NCBI GenBank assembly: GCA_020847975.1
Contig: JADLBD010000004.1
Coordinates: 1 to 64,000 of the forward strand
Source: Bryobacterales bacterium
Lineage (GTDB): Bacteria > Acidobacteriota > Terriglobia > Bryobacterales > Bryobacteraceae
Direction of reading: 5' to 3'
DNA: 64,000 nucleotides
A program made the position numbers and the translations under genes. Positions 1 through 9,789 of this stretch are shown here, piece by piece. The stretch's first letter is position 1. Every line of letters starts with the position of its first letter. The notes beneath the pieces are model-generated. The model saw only the letters and a program-made list of their open reading frames with translations. It ran no database searches and was not told the origin of the DNA.

Positions 1-401
1 TCGTGACCTACCAGACCGGGACCTGGGCGGCTGTGCCTTGAACGATAATCCGGCAGCACCGGGAAGCATAAAGTGGCAGTGCCGTATTCCGGAAGTCCTT
101 GCTCCTCATCGTTGGACTCTTGGGCCGGTGGCAGCAGGTGCAAGACTGAAGCATGACGTGGCGGTGGGTGCAAAGATTGACGAGGGGCCACATCGCCGGA
201 CCACATGTCCCGTCTTCGAGCCCCTTCCTGGAACGTGACGTTCCGGCGTCTGGCCAGTGGACTGATGGTAAGCGCTGCGGCGTTTTACAGGAGCTATAGT
301 CGGGTGATCGCACAAGTTCCTCTGATTGTGCTGGTTGCCGAGAAGCGCGACCTCTGAGACACGCATCTTCAACCCCGGCACTTTTGGCCTATACTGTGTT
401 C
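1..401. other. No supported gene; upstream of the DUF433 gene
   Basis: Short reading frames exist on both strands but none has a ribosome-binding site, a recognisable domain or a plausible start context. I see no repeat or transposase remnant I can name. The last 35 bases hold the promoter of the downstream toxin-antitoxin pair. Confidence 0.5.
390..395 (+). promoter_or_regulatory. -10 hexamer for leaderless DUF433 transcript
   Basis: TATACT lies exactly 6 nt before the ATG at 402, and TTCAAC at 368-373 is a possible -35 with a 16-nt spacer. There is no Shine-Dalgarno between hexamer and start, so the predicted transcript starts at or next to the ATG. Confidence 0.5.
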
Positions 402-713
402 ATGACCGCGACGTTCGCCACGCAGATCGAAATCGATTCACGCGGCGTGGCTTGGATCGCCGGCACCAAGGTCAAAGTGATCGAAGTGGTGCTGGACAAA
501 CTGACTCAAGGTTGGAGTCCGGAAGAGATTCACTTTCAGCATCCCGCCCTCTCGCTCGCTCAAATTCACGCAGCGCTCACGTTCTATTATGAGAATCAAA
601 CGGCGCTCGATGCGCAAATCCGCGACTGGTTCGACGACGAGGCACGGCTCTTATCGCAGGTTTCCGATCCGGAGTTTCGCCGCCGCCTTGCGGGCCTGAA
701 GCATTCCTCTTGA
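402..713 (+). CDS. DUF433 family antitoxin-like protein
   Basis: A 103-residue protein of the DUF433 family, small winged-helix-like proteins usually paired with PIN-like toxins. The N-terminal half has the family pattern: an Ile-Glu-Ile-Asp strand near residue 9, the GTKVKV segment, then WSPEEI and the helix LSLAQIHAALTFYYEN. A TTG at 384 is in frame, but I chose the ATG at 402 because a -10-like TATACT sits 6 nt upstream. Its stop overlaps the start of the downstream DUF5615 gene (TTGA), so the two are probably co-translated. The expected role is neutralising the downstream protein and possibly repressing the pair; this follows from family and context only. Confidence 0.8.
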   Translation: MTATFATQIEIDSRGVAWIAGTKVKVIEVVLDKLTQGWSPEEIHFQHPALSLAQIHAALTFYYENQTALDAQIRDWFDDEARLLSQVSDPEFRRRLAGLKHSS

Positions 714-1060
714 CCGTTAAGTTCTACATGGATGTCCACGTGCCCCGTGCTGTGACCGTGGCTTTACAGGCAGACGGTGTGGACGTCCTCACGGCACAAC
801 AAGATGGGTCCGCAAGGCTTGACGATGATGACCTCCTTCAACGTGCCACGCTGCTGGGGCGGGTGATGGTATCTCAGGACGCGGACATGCTGCGGGAGGG
901 CAGCCGATTCCTGCGCGAGGGAATCGAATTTAGCGGAATCGTTTATGGGCGGCAGCGAGCGTTGACAATTGGACAGTTTGTGGAATCGCTGATCCTGATT
1001 GCGGCTGCAACGGAGGCGTACGAGTGGGTGGGGCGAATCGAATACATCCCCTTCCGATAG
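710..1060 (+). CDS. DUF5615 PIN-like toxin
   Basis: A 116-residue DUF5615 (PIN-like) protein, the usual partner of DUF433. It opens with the family's KFYMDVHVPRAV strand, with Asp8 as candidate metal ligand, and has a second acidic patch in SQDADML, as expected for a metal-dependent RNase fold. Start is TTG at 710, overlapping the upstream stop as TTGA. Beginning at the ATG at 728 would remove the conserved first strand. Activity as an RNase toxin is inferred from the family. Confidence 0.8.
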   Translation: MTVKFYMDVHVPRAVTVALQADGVDVLTAQQDGSARLDDDDLLQRATLLGRVMVSQDADMLREGSRFLREGIEFSGIVYGRQRALTIGQFVESLILIAAATEAYEWVGRIEYIPFR

Positions 1061-1200
1061 CCCCAAGGTGCAATTGGCGTTGCAGGAGTTATCCGGAAGC
1101 GTCGCCAGTTTCCGAATGTCGTCACTCGCAATCGGTAAACGCTGGGCGACTAGGGTGACTTATTACTCAGCACGCATGGCTCGGGCCACCGGATTGGGCC

Positions 1201-4200
1201 TTACTTCACCGAAACTACCGCCGGGCTACCGGTGACGCCCCCGACTGTGATCGCGACTGGATAATCGCCTGGGGAAAGGTTGGTCGGAACCGTGATGTTG
1301 ACCTGGTACAAGCCGATCGATCCCGGCGTTAAACCTGAGAACGCCACCCCGACCTGCTGCCCACCGATCGTCACCGTTGTCGCCAACTTGGTCTGCATCA
1401 GCGTCGTGGATGCCGCTGGCACACCCGTCCGTCTATCGCCATTCACCAAACCGCCGCCCGTGAAGTACACTACCAAGCTCCCGCCCGCTGGAACGGCGTT
1501 GTTGGGACCGTTCAGCGTGTAGTCTGACGCATTTTGTGCGACCGCCCGGTTGACGCCATATTGGAAGATTTCCGGCATGGCCGGCACGATCTGCACCGTG
1601 GCGCTCTTGCTGCTTCCAGCCTTCGTCGTTACCACAACGCGCGCTGGACCGACCGGCATTTCGGGCGGCATTTCGGCATTGATCTGATCGGGGCCGACGT
1701 AGTTCAAGCGAGCGACCTGACCGTTCACGGTCACTACTGTGCCGCCGAGTTGCTGCGGCAGTGGCGTCGCCGAGGGCTGGTATTTTCCGTCGCTCAGGTT
1801 GGTACCTCTGATCGTGAACCAACTTCCAGGGGCAATTTGTCCGGGACGGAACGTAGCACCCTCCACCACGCCATCGGACACCATCACTGGCGCGTTCGCT
1901 GCGGGGGGAGAACTCGAGGGCGGCGACCCAATGCCATAGATGTATCCGTTAGAACCCACGACGATGATCTGCAAGCGCCCATCGCCTTCAGCGTCCGCCA
2001 GGATCGGAGTGTCCAGTCGTGAGAAACCCGGGCCGAGATCCAGCGTCCACAGAATCTTTCCCGATCTGTTTCCCGGATCCGCGCCAACCACATAGATCTT
2101 TGTCCCGCACCCAAAGACAGCCTCGTCACGCCCATCTCCGTTGATGTCCCCTACGCTTACGGGCGTGGGCGTCAATCCACTGTTCGCGGCGCCTCCCGAG
2201 AGACCGAAGGTTCCGCAGCCCGGCAGCGGAATAGACCAGAGTAGCTCTCCGGTGTCACTTCGATTTACCGTCAAAATGGCAGTCGCGTTTGACCCGCCCG
2301 CGCTCACCAGCGAAAGAGTTCCGTCGCCGTCCAGATCGCCGACTCCCTGAAGGTATCCCGGCGTCCCCGGAAATGGGGGCGTCTGCCAGAGTCCCTTTCC
2401 GCGCCCTGGATCGATCAGGCCCAGCAGGTAGGTGCTGCCGCCATATAGAATCGTGTCCGTTCCATTGTTGAGGAAATCCGCGATGACGGGCAATCCGTTG
2501 CCCGGCGAGAAGTTGATTGATGACCAGGTTGCATCCGGCTGGAACACCCAGCATGCGGGGTCAGTAAAGTACACAACGAAGCAGCCGTTGATCAGGTTCT
2601 TGTCCGTTCCGTCCTTCACCCAATAGGTGTTTAACGAGGTACCCACAACCTCATCGAGGCCATCATGGTTCCAGTCGTAAATCCCGAAATATTGGATTCC
2701 AGGACTTTCGTGCGTGGGAGGACGGATGACGCCGAGGGCGCCATTCTTGTCTGTCCAAACGAGCCCGCCCGTCCCGCCATCGAGCAAATTGATCTCAGCG
2801 CTCGTGACGGTCTCAGTGCGCGCGGCCACCAGGACATCGTCACGATCGATGTTCCGGAATCGCCCGGCCAGGAGGAGTGCGATGCCGGGCTCGTTCGGAG
2901 GCGGTGGCGCTCCCGGGAATCGGCTCATATCGCTGGTCCAGAGATCGCTGCCATCTGGTTGAATGGCGGCGATCTGTGCCTGTCCGGAAGCACCGCGCGT
3001 GGCCGCTACGGTCTGAAGAGTGCCATCTCCGGCCAGGGAAGCCAGCAGCGGACCGGAAAACCCAAATTGGCCAGTCCAGTTGTCGTAGCCGGTCCACCCG
3101 CCGCGGCCCGCATGGGTCCACACCACCGTTCCGGCGCCGGTCGCGGACGACGGGCGAAACGCAACCATCTCCTCCAACGCGTTCTGAACGATCACTGTGG
3201 GCGGGTCTCCAGGACGGAGGTGCCCTACTACGGGGCTGGACAGAGGCGCGTTGATCAGGTTTGATTGCACGACGGTTCCGCTCAAGCCGTTTGCGCTGAT
3301 AGCTGCAGCAGTGTTTCCATTCGCAGCGGCCGAGATCAAGAATCCGGGCGAACCGGGGGCAGCCTCCAGAGTCGCCAAAACTTCAAGATGCGGTCCCGTG
3401 ATAGTCCCGAGCTTTGTCAATGCCCCGTTTGCCCACTGCCAGGGTGTCAACTCGACCACTCCATGGGCGAAATCCACCTTACGCTGCGTGAAGAAAACCG
3501 GCAGCCCTCCCTTCGTTATCGGGCCGGCGACCAGTGCCCTCAATTGGTTATTGGTATTCACGTTGAGCGGCATTGCGCCAGCCGATTGCGTCGCCAGGCC
3601 AACTCCATCCAATTCCAGCAGAGTCGCCTGCTTGCGGTTTCGAAAACTGACGACGTCTACTGTTCCGCTTTCTGGGGTGAACTGGCCAGTGGTAGCGATC
3701 GTAAACATCTCCGTCGCTCCGTCGCCATTCAGATCCGCCATACCCAACAGATATCTGTCCGGCTGATCCAGCAGCAAATTCCCCGTCATCCCGTCACGCG
3801 CGACAACATGCCATTTGGCATCGCTATTCTCGTTGAATATCGAGGTCACTACGTCAAGGATTCCATCGCCGTCGATATCTTGAACCGGGAAAGGAATGGT
3901 TGAGTGAATGGTTTGATTCAGGTCGTGGACTACCTCCATCGTGTGATCCCAAAGCTTCACGAGTTGCCCGTCCTTCCAACCCATCACAGAGACGAAATTC
4001 TCGAAAAGCCCAATCGCAATGATTTCCTGTGTGCCGTCGCCATTGATATCGAAAGCTCCGTGCCAGCCATACTGCCGGCCTGTGAGTATGTTGCTTGGAA
4101 CCGCACGGGCCGATGTCTTTAGCGCTCCCGTCAGTAGATCGTAAACCTGGATGTTCCACCATGGCTGTACGGCTACCTCCAACCTGCCGTCATGGTCGAA

Positions 4201-5295
4201 ATCCCCCACGATGGTTTGCGGGGCGAAAAGAAGCGGAATCGCCGGTGTTTTCCATTGCTCTACCCAGGCGCCGGACTGCCAGCGATAGAAATGACCGGAT
4301 CCGTTGGCCCCGTCCGGCGAGTCTGGCGACGTCGAGAACACGGGACAACCGAAGCAACTGTCGAAAAAGATCCTTTGGAAACTGGTGCTCCCTGCGATGA
4401 AGTTGCCAATCTTCTCCTGCATATCGATAACGGGAAACGTGATGGGATTCCCGTTCTGGTTCAGATCGTAAGTCGGCGGCCCAAGGCCCCACGTGGCGTT
4501 CGCTGCCAGCGCGCCCACGTTCGAATCAACGGCCGGCAAAGTGATCGTGCTGGCGCTTCCGATTGATGCCTGAAGCGCGACGGAGGTCTGCCTTGCGCCG
4601 ATAAACAGCGACCAGAGAACCGGGCTGGGTTGGAAGAAGACATCCGAGAAGGATGTAGCAGCCGCAGTAACGCCGCTGACACTCCAGACCGGCAGGCTCG
4701 GCGTGCCTTGAGCCACGGTGACAGTGGCATTCTGAAAAACGCTGGCGAGATTGGCCGCCAGCCCAAATAGGAGACGCTGCAGCGGCGCAGGCATCGGGTT
4801 AAGATTCGATGCGGAGACCGTGCGTGTGGAGGTATCGACAGAGAACTGGATAATCTGCGTCAGCCCCGAAACGTTGCTTAGATCCGGGTCGCTCGGGTTG
4901 AAGCTCAACGTCAGTTGCGTTGCGGTGTACGGGTGAAGGAAATAGAAGCCAAACGTCGGAAGTGTATAGCCATCTGATGTGCGGATATTTTGGATTGTCA
5001 CATCGGCCCGCTGTACCCCGGCCCCGCTGTTCACGTAGAGGTTCGCCTTTACAGAAGAAAAGGAAACGGTCGGGAGTGTGTCGCGGCGAGGAATGGGAAC
5101 ACGCGCGCTCGTCACCGCAGGAGGAGCGAAATTGCCGACTAGCCGTGAGCGGCCGGTCAGCTTGCGGTCGCTCCGAAACTGCAGCCAATCTCCAGGGAAA
5201 GCGGCCGCGGGGTGTGGTCCCTGCGCCACCTGCGCGTAGCAAACCGCGAACGTCTGAAGGGATATAATGGCCGCTGTGCGCTGTTTCGGAGTCAT
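1201..5295 (-). CDS. Giant secreted FG-GAP/VCBS protein with Solibacter C-terminal domain
   Basis: A 1364-residue exported protein. An N-terminal hydrophobic stretch ending near residue 21 (CYA) looks like a signal peptide. The middle carries at least eight calcium-binding-type loops of FG-GAP/VCBS beta-propellers (for example GDFDHDGRLE, DINGDGTQE, DIDGDGILD, DLNGDGATE, DINGDGRDE). The last ~210 residues match the Solibacter C-terminal domain (TIGR03437-like): IRGTNLSD, VNGQVARLNYVGPDQIN, then the GGGLVNGD strand. The gene has a strong AGGAGG upstream of its ATG and a -10-like TAGAAT at 5343-5338. It stands alone. It probably acts in surface adhesion or polymer binding; no catalytic motif is visible. 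Confidence 0.8.
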   Translation of the reverse strand: MTPKQRTAAIISLQTFAVCYAQVAQGPHPAAAFPGDWLQFRSDRKLTGRSRLVGNFAPPAVTSARVPIPRRDTLPTVSFSSVKANLYVNSGAGVQRADVTIQNIRTSDGYTLPTFGFYFLHPYTATQLTLSFNPSDPDLSNVSGLTQIIQFSVDTSTRTVSASNLNPMPAPLQRLLFGLAANLASVFQNATVTVAQGTPSLPVWSVSGVTAAATSFSDVFFQPSPVLWSLFIGARQTSVALQASIGSASTITLPAVDSNVGALAANATWGLGPPTYDLNQNGNPITFPVIDMQEKIGNFIAGSTSFQRIFFDSCFGCPVFSTSPDSPDGANGSGHFYRWQSGAWVEQWKTPAIPLLFAPQTIVGDFDHDGRLEVAVQPWWNIQVYDLLTGALKTSARAVPSNILTGRQYGWHGAFDINGDGTQEIIAIGLFENFVSVMGWKDGQLVKLWDHTMEVVHDLNQTIHSTIPFPVQDIDGDGILDVVTSIFNENSDAKWHVVARDGMTGNLLLDQPDRYLLGMADLNGDGATEMFTIATTGQFTPESGTVDVVSFRNRKQATLLELDGVGLATQSAGAMPLNVNTNNQLRALVAGPITKGGLPVFFTQRKVDFAHGVVELTPWQWANGALTKLGTITGPHLEVLATLEAAPGSPGFLISAAANGNTAAAISANGLSGTVVQSNLINAPLSSPVVGHLRPGDPPTVIVQNALEEMVAFRPSSATGAGTVVWTHAGRGGWTGYDNWTGQFGFSGPLLASLAGDGTLQTVAATRGASGQAQIAAIQPDGSDLWTSDMSRFPGAPPPPNEPGIALLLAGRFRNIDRDDVLVAARTETVTSAEINLLDGGTGGLVWTDKNGALGVIRPPTHESPGIQYFGIYDWNHDGLDEVVGTSLNTYWVKDGTDKNLINGCFVVYFTDPACWVFQPDATWSSINFSPGNGLPVIADFLNNGTDTILYGGSTYLLGLIDPGRGKGLWQTPPFPGTPGYLQGVGDLDGDGTLSLVSAGGSNATAILTVNRSDTGELLWSIPLPGCGTFGLSGGAANSGLTPTPVSVGDINGDGRDEAVFGCGTKIYVVGADPGNRSGKILWTLDLGPGFSRLDTPILADAEGDGRLQIIVVGSNGYIYGIGSPPSSSPPAANAPVMVSDGVVEGATFRPGQIAPGSWFTIRGTNLSDGKYQPSATPLPQQLGGTVVTVNGQVARLNYVGPDQINAEMPPEMPVGPARVVVTTKAGSSKSATVQIVPAMPEIFQYGVNRAVAQNASDYTLNGPNNAVPAGGSLVVYFTGGGLVNGDRRTGVPAASTTLMQTKLATTVTIGGQQVGVAFSGLTPGSIGLYQVNITVPTNLSPGDYPVAITVGGVTGSPAVVSVK

Positions 5296-6013
5296 GGTTG
5301 GTCCTCCTGATGGGAGCCAGATGGTAATTCGAAGTCGATTCTAGCAGGGCTGCGGGCCAGTCGATCACCATCTCGGCAAACAGGGAATGCCCAGCAAGAC
5401 TTGGGGAGGCGCGATTGGAGCGGCTCCTGAAATTGCCATCGTACCGCGCGCACTGTTCTTTTCAACATCGCTGAAATTGAAGGGATGCATCGACCCACCC
5501 CCTGGGGATAGCCCACGATAACGACGTAGTGTCGACCGACCGATAGCTCGCGAGTCGGCGTGGTCCGAAAGCTGAGGCGGGAGCTGACGCGAAAGACCGG
5601 TCCAAGCGATAGGTAACGTGTAGTCGCGATGTCGTAATCAAAACCGAACTTGCCTGGGAGTTCCCGGCGCTCAAACAACCACAATGTCAGCGCGGAAGAA
5701 AATCAGACGCAGAAGCGATTGGCTTCGGCGCGCGGAGTGGAACGGAAAGGAATGGAGGGGAACATTGGGAAACTTCTCCTGGTTTGGGATAACGGCGGAG
5801 CGGGCCGCGGGGTGAGAGTGGTGGAACCACCCGGAACGAGCATAGCAGGCGGTTGGTGGGGGAGTGGAAGGTGTTGAAGTGGCGGTAGATGATTTTTCTG
5901 GAAGTAATGTCGGTGGGTTCTCGCAGAGCCTCCGAGCACGCAGAGATTTACAGAAAAGGCCTCCGGAGAGGAGCCCAATTTGGTTATATATCCCGCCGTT
6001 CCCTCCGCAACTG
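5296..6013. other. Intergenic region, no supported gene
   Basis: 718 bases between two leftward genes. It includes the promoter region of the FG-GAP gene (AGGAGG and a TAGAAT hexamer on the minus strand). Several open frames cross it on both strands but lack start signals and any familiar composition. I see no strong hairpin or repeat. Confidence 0.5.
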
Positions 6014-6994
6014 CTATTCTGCCCCGGACACGCCCACCAGCCCGGCAGTTATCCTGCTCATCCCCGCCACCGGCACCAACACGTAACCTGTCGCGCCATC
6101 ACTCGTCACGCCGGTGAACACTAACTCTCTCCGCTTTCCGTCCACTTTCGAATAGAACACCACCGGTTCCATAGCCTGCTGATCCTTCAGCCAGATTGTT
6201 TTCCGGTCCGGCATCAGCCACACATAGCCCTTCACTCTCCGGTAGCTCACATTAGTTCCCGTCACGGAAACCGAAATCCCCGGAGCCAGTTCCTGCGGAT
6301 GGTTCTTCGTCACCTCGAAATCGATCCGCTTCACCGCCAGTTCGCGTTTCATATCCTGGAGTTCCCGGCTGCTCGATTCCACTTCGTTTCGCACGGCCGC
6401 CATCCGCTCGCCGCTAGTCTCCTGATAGCGGCGCGTATCCTCGCGCATCGCGGCAATCGCGCTGCCATTTTCGCCGCTCCGCGCGTGCTGCGCCGCCAAT
6501 TCCCGCTTTACGCCTTGCAACTCCTGCACCAGGCTCGCCAGTTTCGTCTGGTCTTGCTCATCGCGCGCTGTGAGCCGCGCCAGTTTTCCCTCCATCTCGA
6601 GCGCGCGCCGGTCCATCTGCGCCTTCACCTTACGGGCCGCCTTGTCTGCCGCGGTATCCGCCTCCAGGCTGGCGCGGCGAACCCGCGAATCCACCGTCCC
6701 CTCGAGCTTTGTCATCCGGTCGCGTAGGCCTGCCACTCCCGCGGCCCAATCCTTGATGCCACTCTCTGCCTTGCTCAACCGGTCATTCATGGAACTGACC
6801 GATTGCTCGAGACCAGTCATCGCCGCAATCGACGAGGATTGCGCCGACAGCATGTGATAGCCATACGCCAGCGCCGCTGCCACCGCCCCGCCCAAAACAA
6901 ACATTGCCAGCCACTGGCGCCGCGCGGTCCGCCGTATCGATTCTTCGAACTCACGCTCTTCCTTCTTCAGCCGTTCCTGCACATGTTCGTTCAT
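6014..6994 (-). CDS. Single-pass membrane protein with long coiled coil
   Basis: A 326-residue protein. Residues 1-27 are highly charged, residues 28-47 form one transmembrane helix (LAMFVLGGAVAAALAYGY), and about residues 55-225 are heptad-rich coiled coil with alternating Lys/Glu/Arg. The C-terminal ~100 residues form a separate globular domain (IDFEVTKNHPQELAPGISVSV, then GYVWLMPDRKTIWLKDQ). The ATG at 6994 follows a good AGGAGGG; an in-frame TTG at 7000 is less likely. The topology suggests a cytoplasmic N-terminus and a periplasmic domain on a stalk. I do not recognise the family. Confidence 0.75.
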   Translation of the reverse strand: MNEHVQERLKKEEREFEESIRRTARRQWLAMFVLGGAVAAALAYGYHMLSAQSSSIAAMTGLEQSVSSMNDRLSKAESGIKDWAAGVAGLRDRMTKLEGTVDSRVRRASLEADTAADKAARKVKAQMDRRALEMEGKLARLTARDEQDQTKLASLVQELQGVKRELAAQHARSGENGSAIAAMREDTRRYQETSGERMAAVRNEVESSSRELQDMKRELAVKRIDFEVTKNHPQELAPGISVSVTGTNVSYRRVKGYVWLMPDRKTIWLKDQQAMEPVVFYSKVDGKRRELVFTGVTSDGATGYVLVPVAGMSRITAGLVGVSGAE

Positions 6995-7150
6995 CAGCAA
7001 CCCTCCTTGCCCCAGATTCGAGCAAGAACCTTGCCAACAACCAAAATTTCTCCTATTTCCATAACGGAATCAATTACATACAGAATCAGCACCACCTGCC
7101 GCGCCGGCCCTGCGAGTGGTAAAAACTACAGCCCCCGCGCCCCCCTGCGC

Positions 7151-7156
7151 TACAGT
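7151..7156 (+). promoter_or_regulatory. -10 hexamer for leaderless Hsp70-like transcript
   Basis: TACAGT lies 6 nt before the ATG at 7163 with no ribosome-binding site between. No clear -35 is visible. Confidence 0.4.
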
Positions 7157-7162
7157 TTAGAG

Positions 7163-8731
7163 ATGAAGCTCGGAATCGACTTTGGCACTACCCGGATTGT
7201 CGTCGCCGCTTCCGATCGCGGGAACTACCCTGTTGTCTCCTTCGAAACGCCCGACGGCTCCTCCGAACAATGGTTCCCCCCGCTCGTCGCCCTCCGCGGC
7301 GAGGAATTGCTGTTTGGGTGGGAGGCCTACAGCCGCCAGGGCGACCCCGAATGGACTGTCATCCGCTCTCTCAAGCGCCTCCTCGAGGACGCAGGTCCAA
7401 ACACCCGCCTCGAAATCGGCGCCCAAACCGTTCCCCTCCTCGACCTTCTGCGCGGACTCATCGATTCACTCAAGACCGCCCTTCGAGCCTCCTCCACCCT
7501 CCCCGGTCTCGACACCCAAACCCTGGAAGTCATGCTCGGCGTCCCCGCCCACGCCAACACCAATCAACGCTTCCTCACCGCCGAGGCCTTCCGCCAGTCC
7601 GGCTTCGAAGTCCTCGGCATCCTGAACGAACCCTCCGCCGCGAGCATCGAGTACGGCCACCGCACCAAAACCGCAATCCGCGCCATACAGTCTATGCTCG
7701 TCTACGACCTCGGCGGCGGCACCTTCGATGTCTCGCTCGTCGAATACGACGACAAGACCCATTCCGTCGTCGCCACCGAAGGGATCGGCACGCTCGGCGG
7801 CGACGATTTCGACCACCTCCTTGCCGACCTCGCCCTCGCAGCCGCCGGCCTCACCACAGACTCCCTCACCACGAGCGAACTCTTCCGCCTCCTCGAGGAA
7901 TGCCGCCAGAAGAAGGAGGCCCTCCACCCCCAAACCCGCAAAATCGTCATTGACCTTGAACTCGTTCGCGAGGGACTCGCCCCCGTCTCCGTCGCCGTTC
8001 CCGATTTCTACGAACGCTCCCGCCCCTACGTCGAAGAGACCCTCCATGCCGTCCGCGACATGCTCGAGAAAAGCTCCTCCCACACCATCGATTCCCTTTA
8101 TGTCACCGGAGGCGGCAGCGAACTCCCCCTTGTCTCCCGCATGCTCCGCGAGGAATTCGGCCGTAGAGTCAAACGCTCCGCGCACACCCGCTCCGCCACT
8201 GCCATCGGACTCGCCATCCAGGCCGACGCCTCCTCCGGCTACGAACTTCGTGAGCGCTTCACCCGCTATTTCGGTGTCTGGCGCGAAGCCGACTCGGGCA
8301 ATCGCATCATCTTCGATCCTCTCTTCCCCAAAGGCACTCCCCTTCCCGCGCCCGGCGAGGCCTCGCTTGAAATTACCCGCACCTATCACCCCGTCCACAA
8401 CATCGGCCACTTCCGCTATCTCGAGTGCAGCCAGTTGACCCACGATTGCCAGCCCGCGGGCGACATCACCATCTGGGACGAAATTCTCTTCCCCCTCGAC
8501 CCGGGTCTCCACAGCGCCGCCGACCTTACCCACGCTCCTGTTACCTTCTGCCAGAATGCTACCGGCCAGATCATCGAAGAGTGCTACCGCTGCGAGGCGG
8601 GAGGTTTCGTCGTTGTCTCCATTCGCAACCGCACCGCCGGCTATGAGCGCTCCTGGTCCCTGGGCCGCTGGGCCGTGAAAACCAAGCCGCTGCCTCCCGT
8701 CCGCAAACGCCGGGGAGCCGCCGCCGGATGA
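7163..8731 (+). CDS. Hsp70 family (YegD-like) ATPase
   Basis: A 522-residue actin-fold ATPase. It shows phosphate-1 (LGIDFGTTRIVVA, residues 3-15), phosphate-2 (LVYDLGGGTFDVSLV) and the adenosine motif (VTGGGSELPLVSRML). After the ~380-residue nucleotide-binding domain there is only a short beta-rich tail in place of the canonical substrate-binding domain and lid, as in YegD-type proteins. The open frame continues far upstream, but the conserved first strand fixes the start at 7163, which sits behind a -10-like TACAGT with no Shine-Dalgarno. It overlaps the exchanger gene by ATGA and heads a four-gene operon. Client and role are unknown. Confidence 0.85.
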   Translation: MKLGIDFGTTRIVVAASDRGNYPVVSFETPDGSSEQWFPPLVALRGEELLFGWEAYSRQGDPEWTVIRSLKRLLEDAGPNTRLEIGAQTVPLLDLLRGLIDSLKTALRASSTLPGLDTQTLEVMLGVPAHANTNQRFLTAEAFRQSGFEVLGILNEPSAASIEYGHRTKTAIRAIQSMLVYDLGGGTFDVSLVEYDDKTHSVVATEGIGTLGGDDFDHLLADLALAAAGLTTDSLTTSELFRLLEECRQKKEALHPQTRKIVIDLELVREGLAPVSVAVPDFYERSRPYVEETLHAVRDMLEKSSSHTIDSLYVTGGGSELPLVSRMLREEFGRRVKRSAHTRSATAIGLAIQADASSGYELRERFTRYFGVWREADSGNRIIFDPLFPKGTPLPAPGEASLEITRTYHPVHNIGHFRYLECSQLTHDCQPAGDITIWDEILFPLDPGLHSAADLTHAPVTFCQNATGQIIEECYRCEAGGFVVVSIRNRTAGYERSWSLGRWAVKTKPLPPVRKRRGAAAG

Positions 8732-9789
8732 ACTTCCTTCTCCTGTTCGTACCCATCTGCGTGTGGCTCGAATTCGCGCACCCCGATCGGCACATCGCCA
8801 TCTTCGTTTGCGCCTGCCTTGCCATCATCCCGCTCGCCGGCTGGCTGGGGCACGCCACCGAGCACCTTGCTTCCCGCACCAGCGAAGCCATGGGCGGCCT
8901 TCTCAACGCCACTTTCGGAAACGCCGCCGAACTCATCATCGCCCTCGTCGCCTTACACAAAGGTCTTCATGGCGTCGTGAAAGCTTCCCTCACCGGCTCC
9001 ATCATCGGCAATGTGCTGCTCGTTCTCGGCGCCGCCTGCTTTGCCGGAGGCTACAAGCACAAGATCCTCCGCTTCAACGCCACCGGCGCCCGCTCCCAGG
9101 CCAGCATGATGACCCTCGCCGCGATTGCGCTCATCATGCCCGCCGCATTTCACTACCTCGGCGGCGCCGCCGCGCCAAGCAAAGAGGCCGGGCTGAGTCT
9201 CGAAATCGCCATCGTCCTTATCGCCACTTACTTCGCCAGCCTCCTCTTCTCCCTCCACACCCACCGGCAACTATTCGAGAGCCTCGGCGAAGAGGAAAAC
9301 AACAAGAAAGCCTGGAGCCTCGCCAAGTCTCTCTCCATCCTGTTTGTCTCCACCGCCTTCATCGCCTGGATGAGTGAAATCCTCGTGGGCTCCGTCGAAC
9401 ACGCCGCCCACTCCCTCGGCATGACGAGCGTCTTTGTCGGCGTCATCGTCGTCGCCGTTGTCGGCAATGCCGCGGAGCATTCCACCGCCATCCTCATGGC
9501 TCTCAAGAACCGCATGGATCTCAGCCTCGGTATCGCAATGGGCAGCAGCGTTCAGATCGCTCTCTTCGTCGCCCCCGTTCTTGTTCTGGCAAGCTACGCG
9601 GCCGGCCCCCAGCCCATGGATCTGGTCTTCACGCCCGCCGAAGTAGTCGCCGTCGTCCTCGCCGTTGCCATTACCGCCCAGATCTCCGGCGATGGTGAAT
9701 CCCACTGGCTCGAAGGAGTACAATTGCTCGCAGTGTACGTCATCCTCGGGATCGTGTTCTATTTCCTGCCGGAAGGGGTGACACATTGA
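8728..9789 (+). CDS. cax: Calcium/proton exchanger (Cax family)
   Basis: A 353-residue integral membrane antiporter of the CaCA superfamily with about eleven hydrophobic segments. It has the two signature alpha-repeats, GNAAELIIALVALHKG near residue 70 and GNAAEHSTAILMALKN near residue 247, whose Glu residues bind the cation. An acidic stretch (LGEEENNKK) separates the halves as in Cax proteins. The predicted role is Ca2+ (or other divalent) efflux driven by the proton gradient. The start overlaps the Hsp70-like stop (ATGA), and its own stop overlaps the cyclase start (TTGA). Confidence 0.88.
   Translation: MNFLLLFVPICVWLEFAHPDRHIAIFVCACLAIIPLAGWLGHATEHLASRTSEAMGGLLNATFGNAAELIIALVALHKGLHGVVKASLTGSIIGNVLLVLGAACFAGGYKHKILRFNATGARSQASMMTLAAIALIMPAAFHYLGGAAAPSKEAGLSLEIAIVLIATYFASLLFSLHTHRQLFESLGEEENNKKAWSLAKSLSILFVSTAFIAWMSEILVGSVEHAAHSLGMTSVFVGVIVVAVVGNAAEHSTAILMALKNRMDLSLGIAMGSSVQIALFVAPVLVLASYAAGPQPMDLVFTPAEVVAVVLAVAITAQISGDGESHWLEGVQLLAVYVILGIVFYFLPEGVTH

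Noticed and set aside
8-381. Overlapping short open frames at the left edge
   Set aside because: No ribosome-binding site, no recognisable composition, and they overlap each other on both strands.
7466-8533. 355-codon open frame on the minus strand
   Set aside because: Antisense to the Hsp70-like gene; very rich in Gly/Glu/Asp, as expected from an antisense frame of GC-rich coding DNA.
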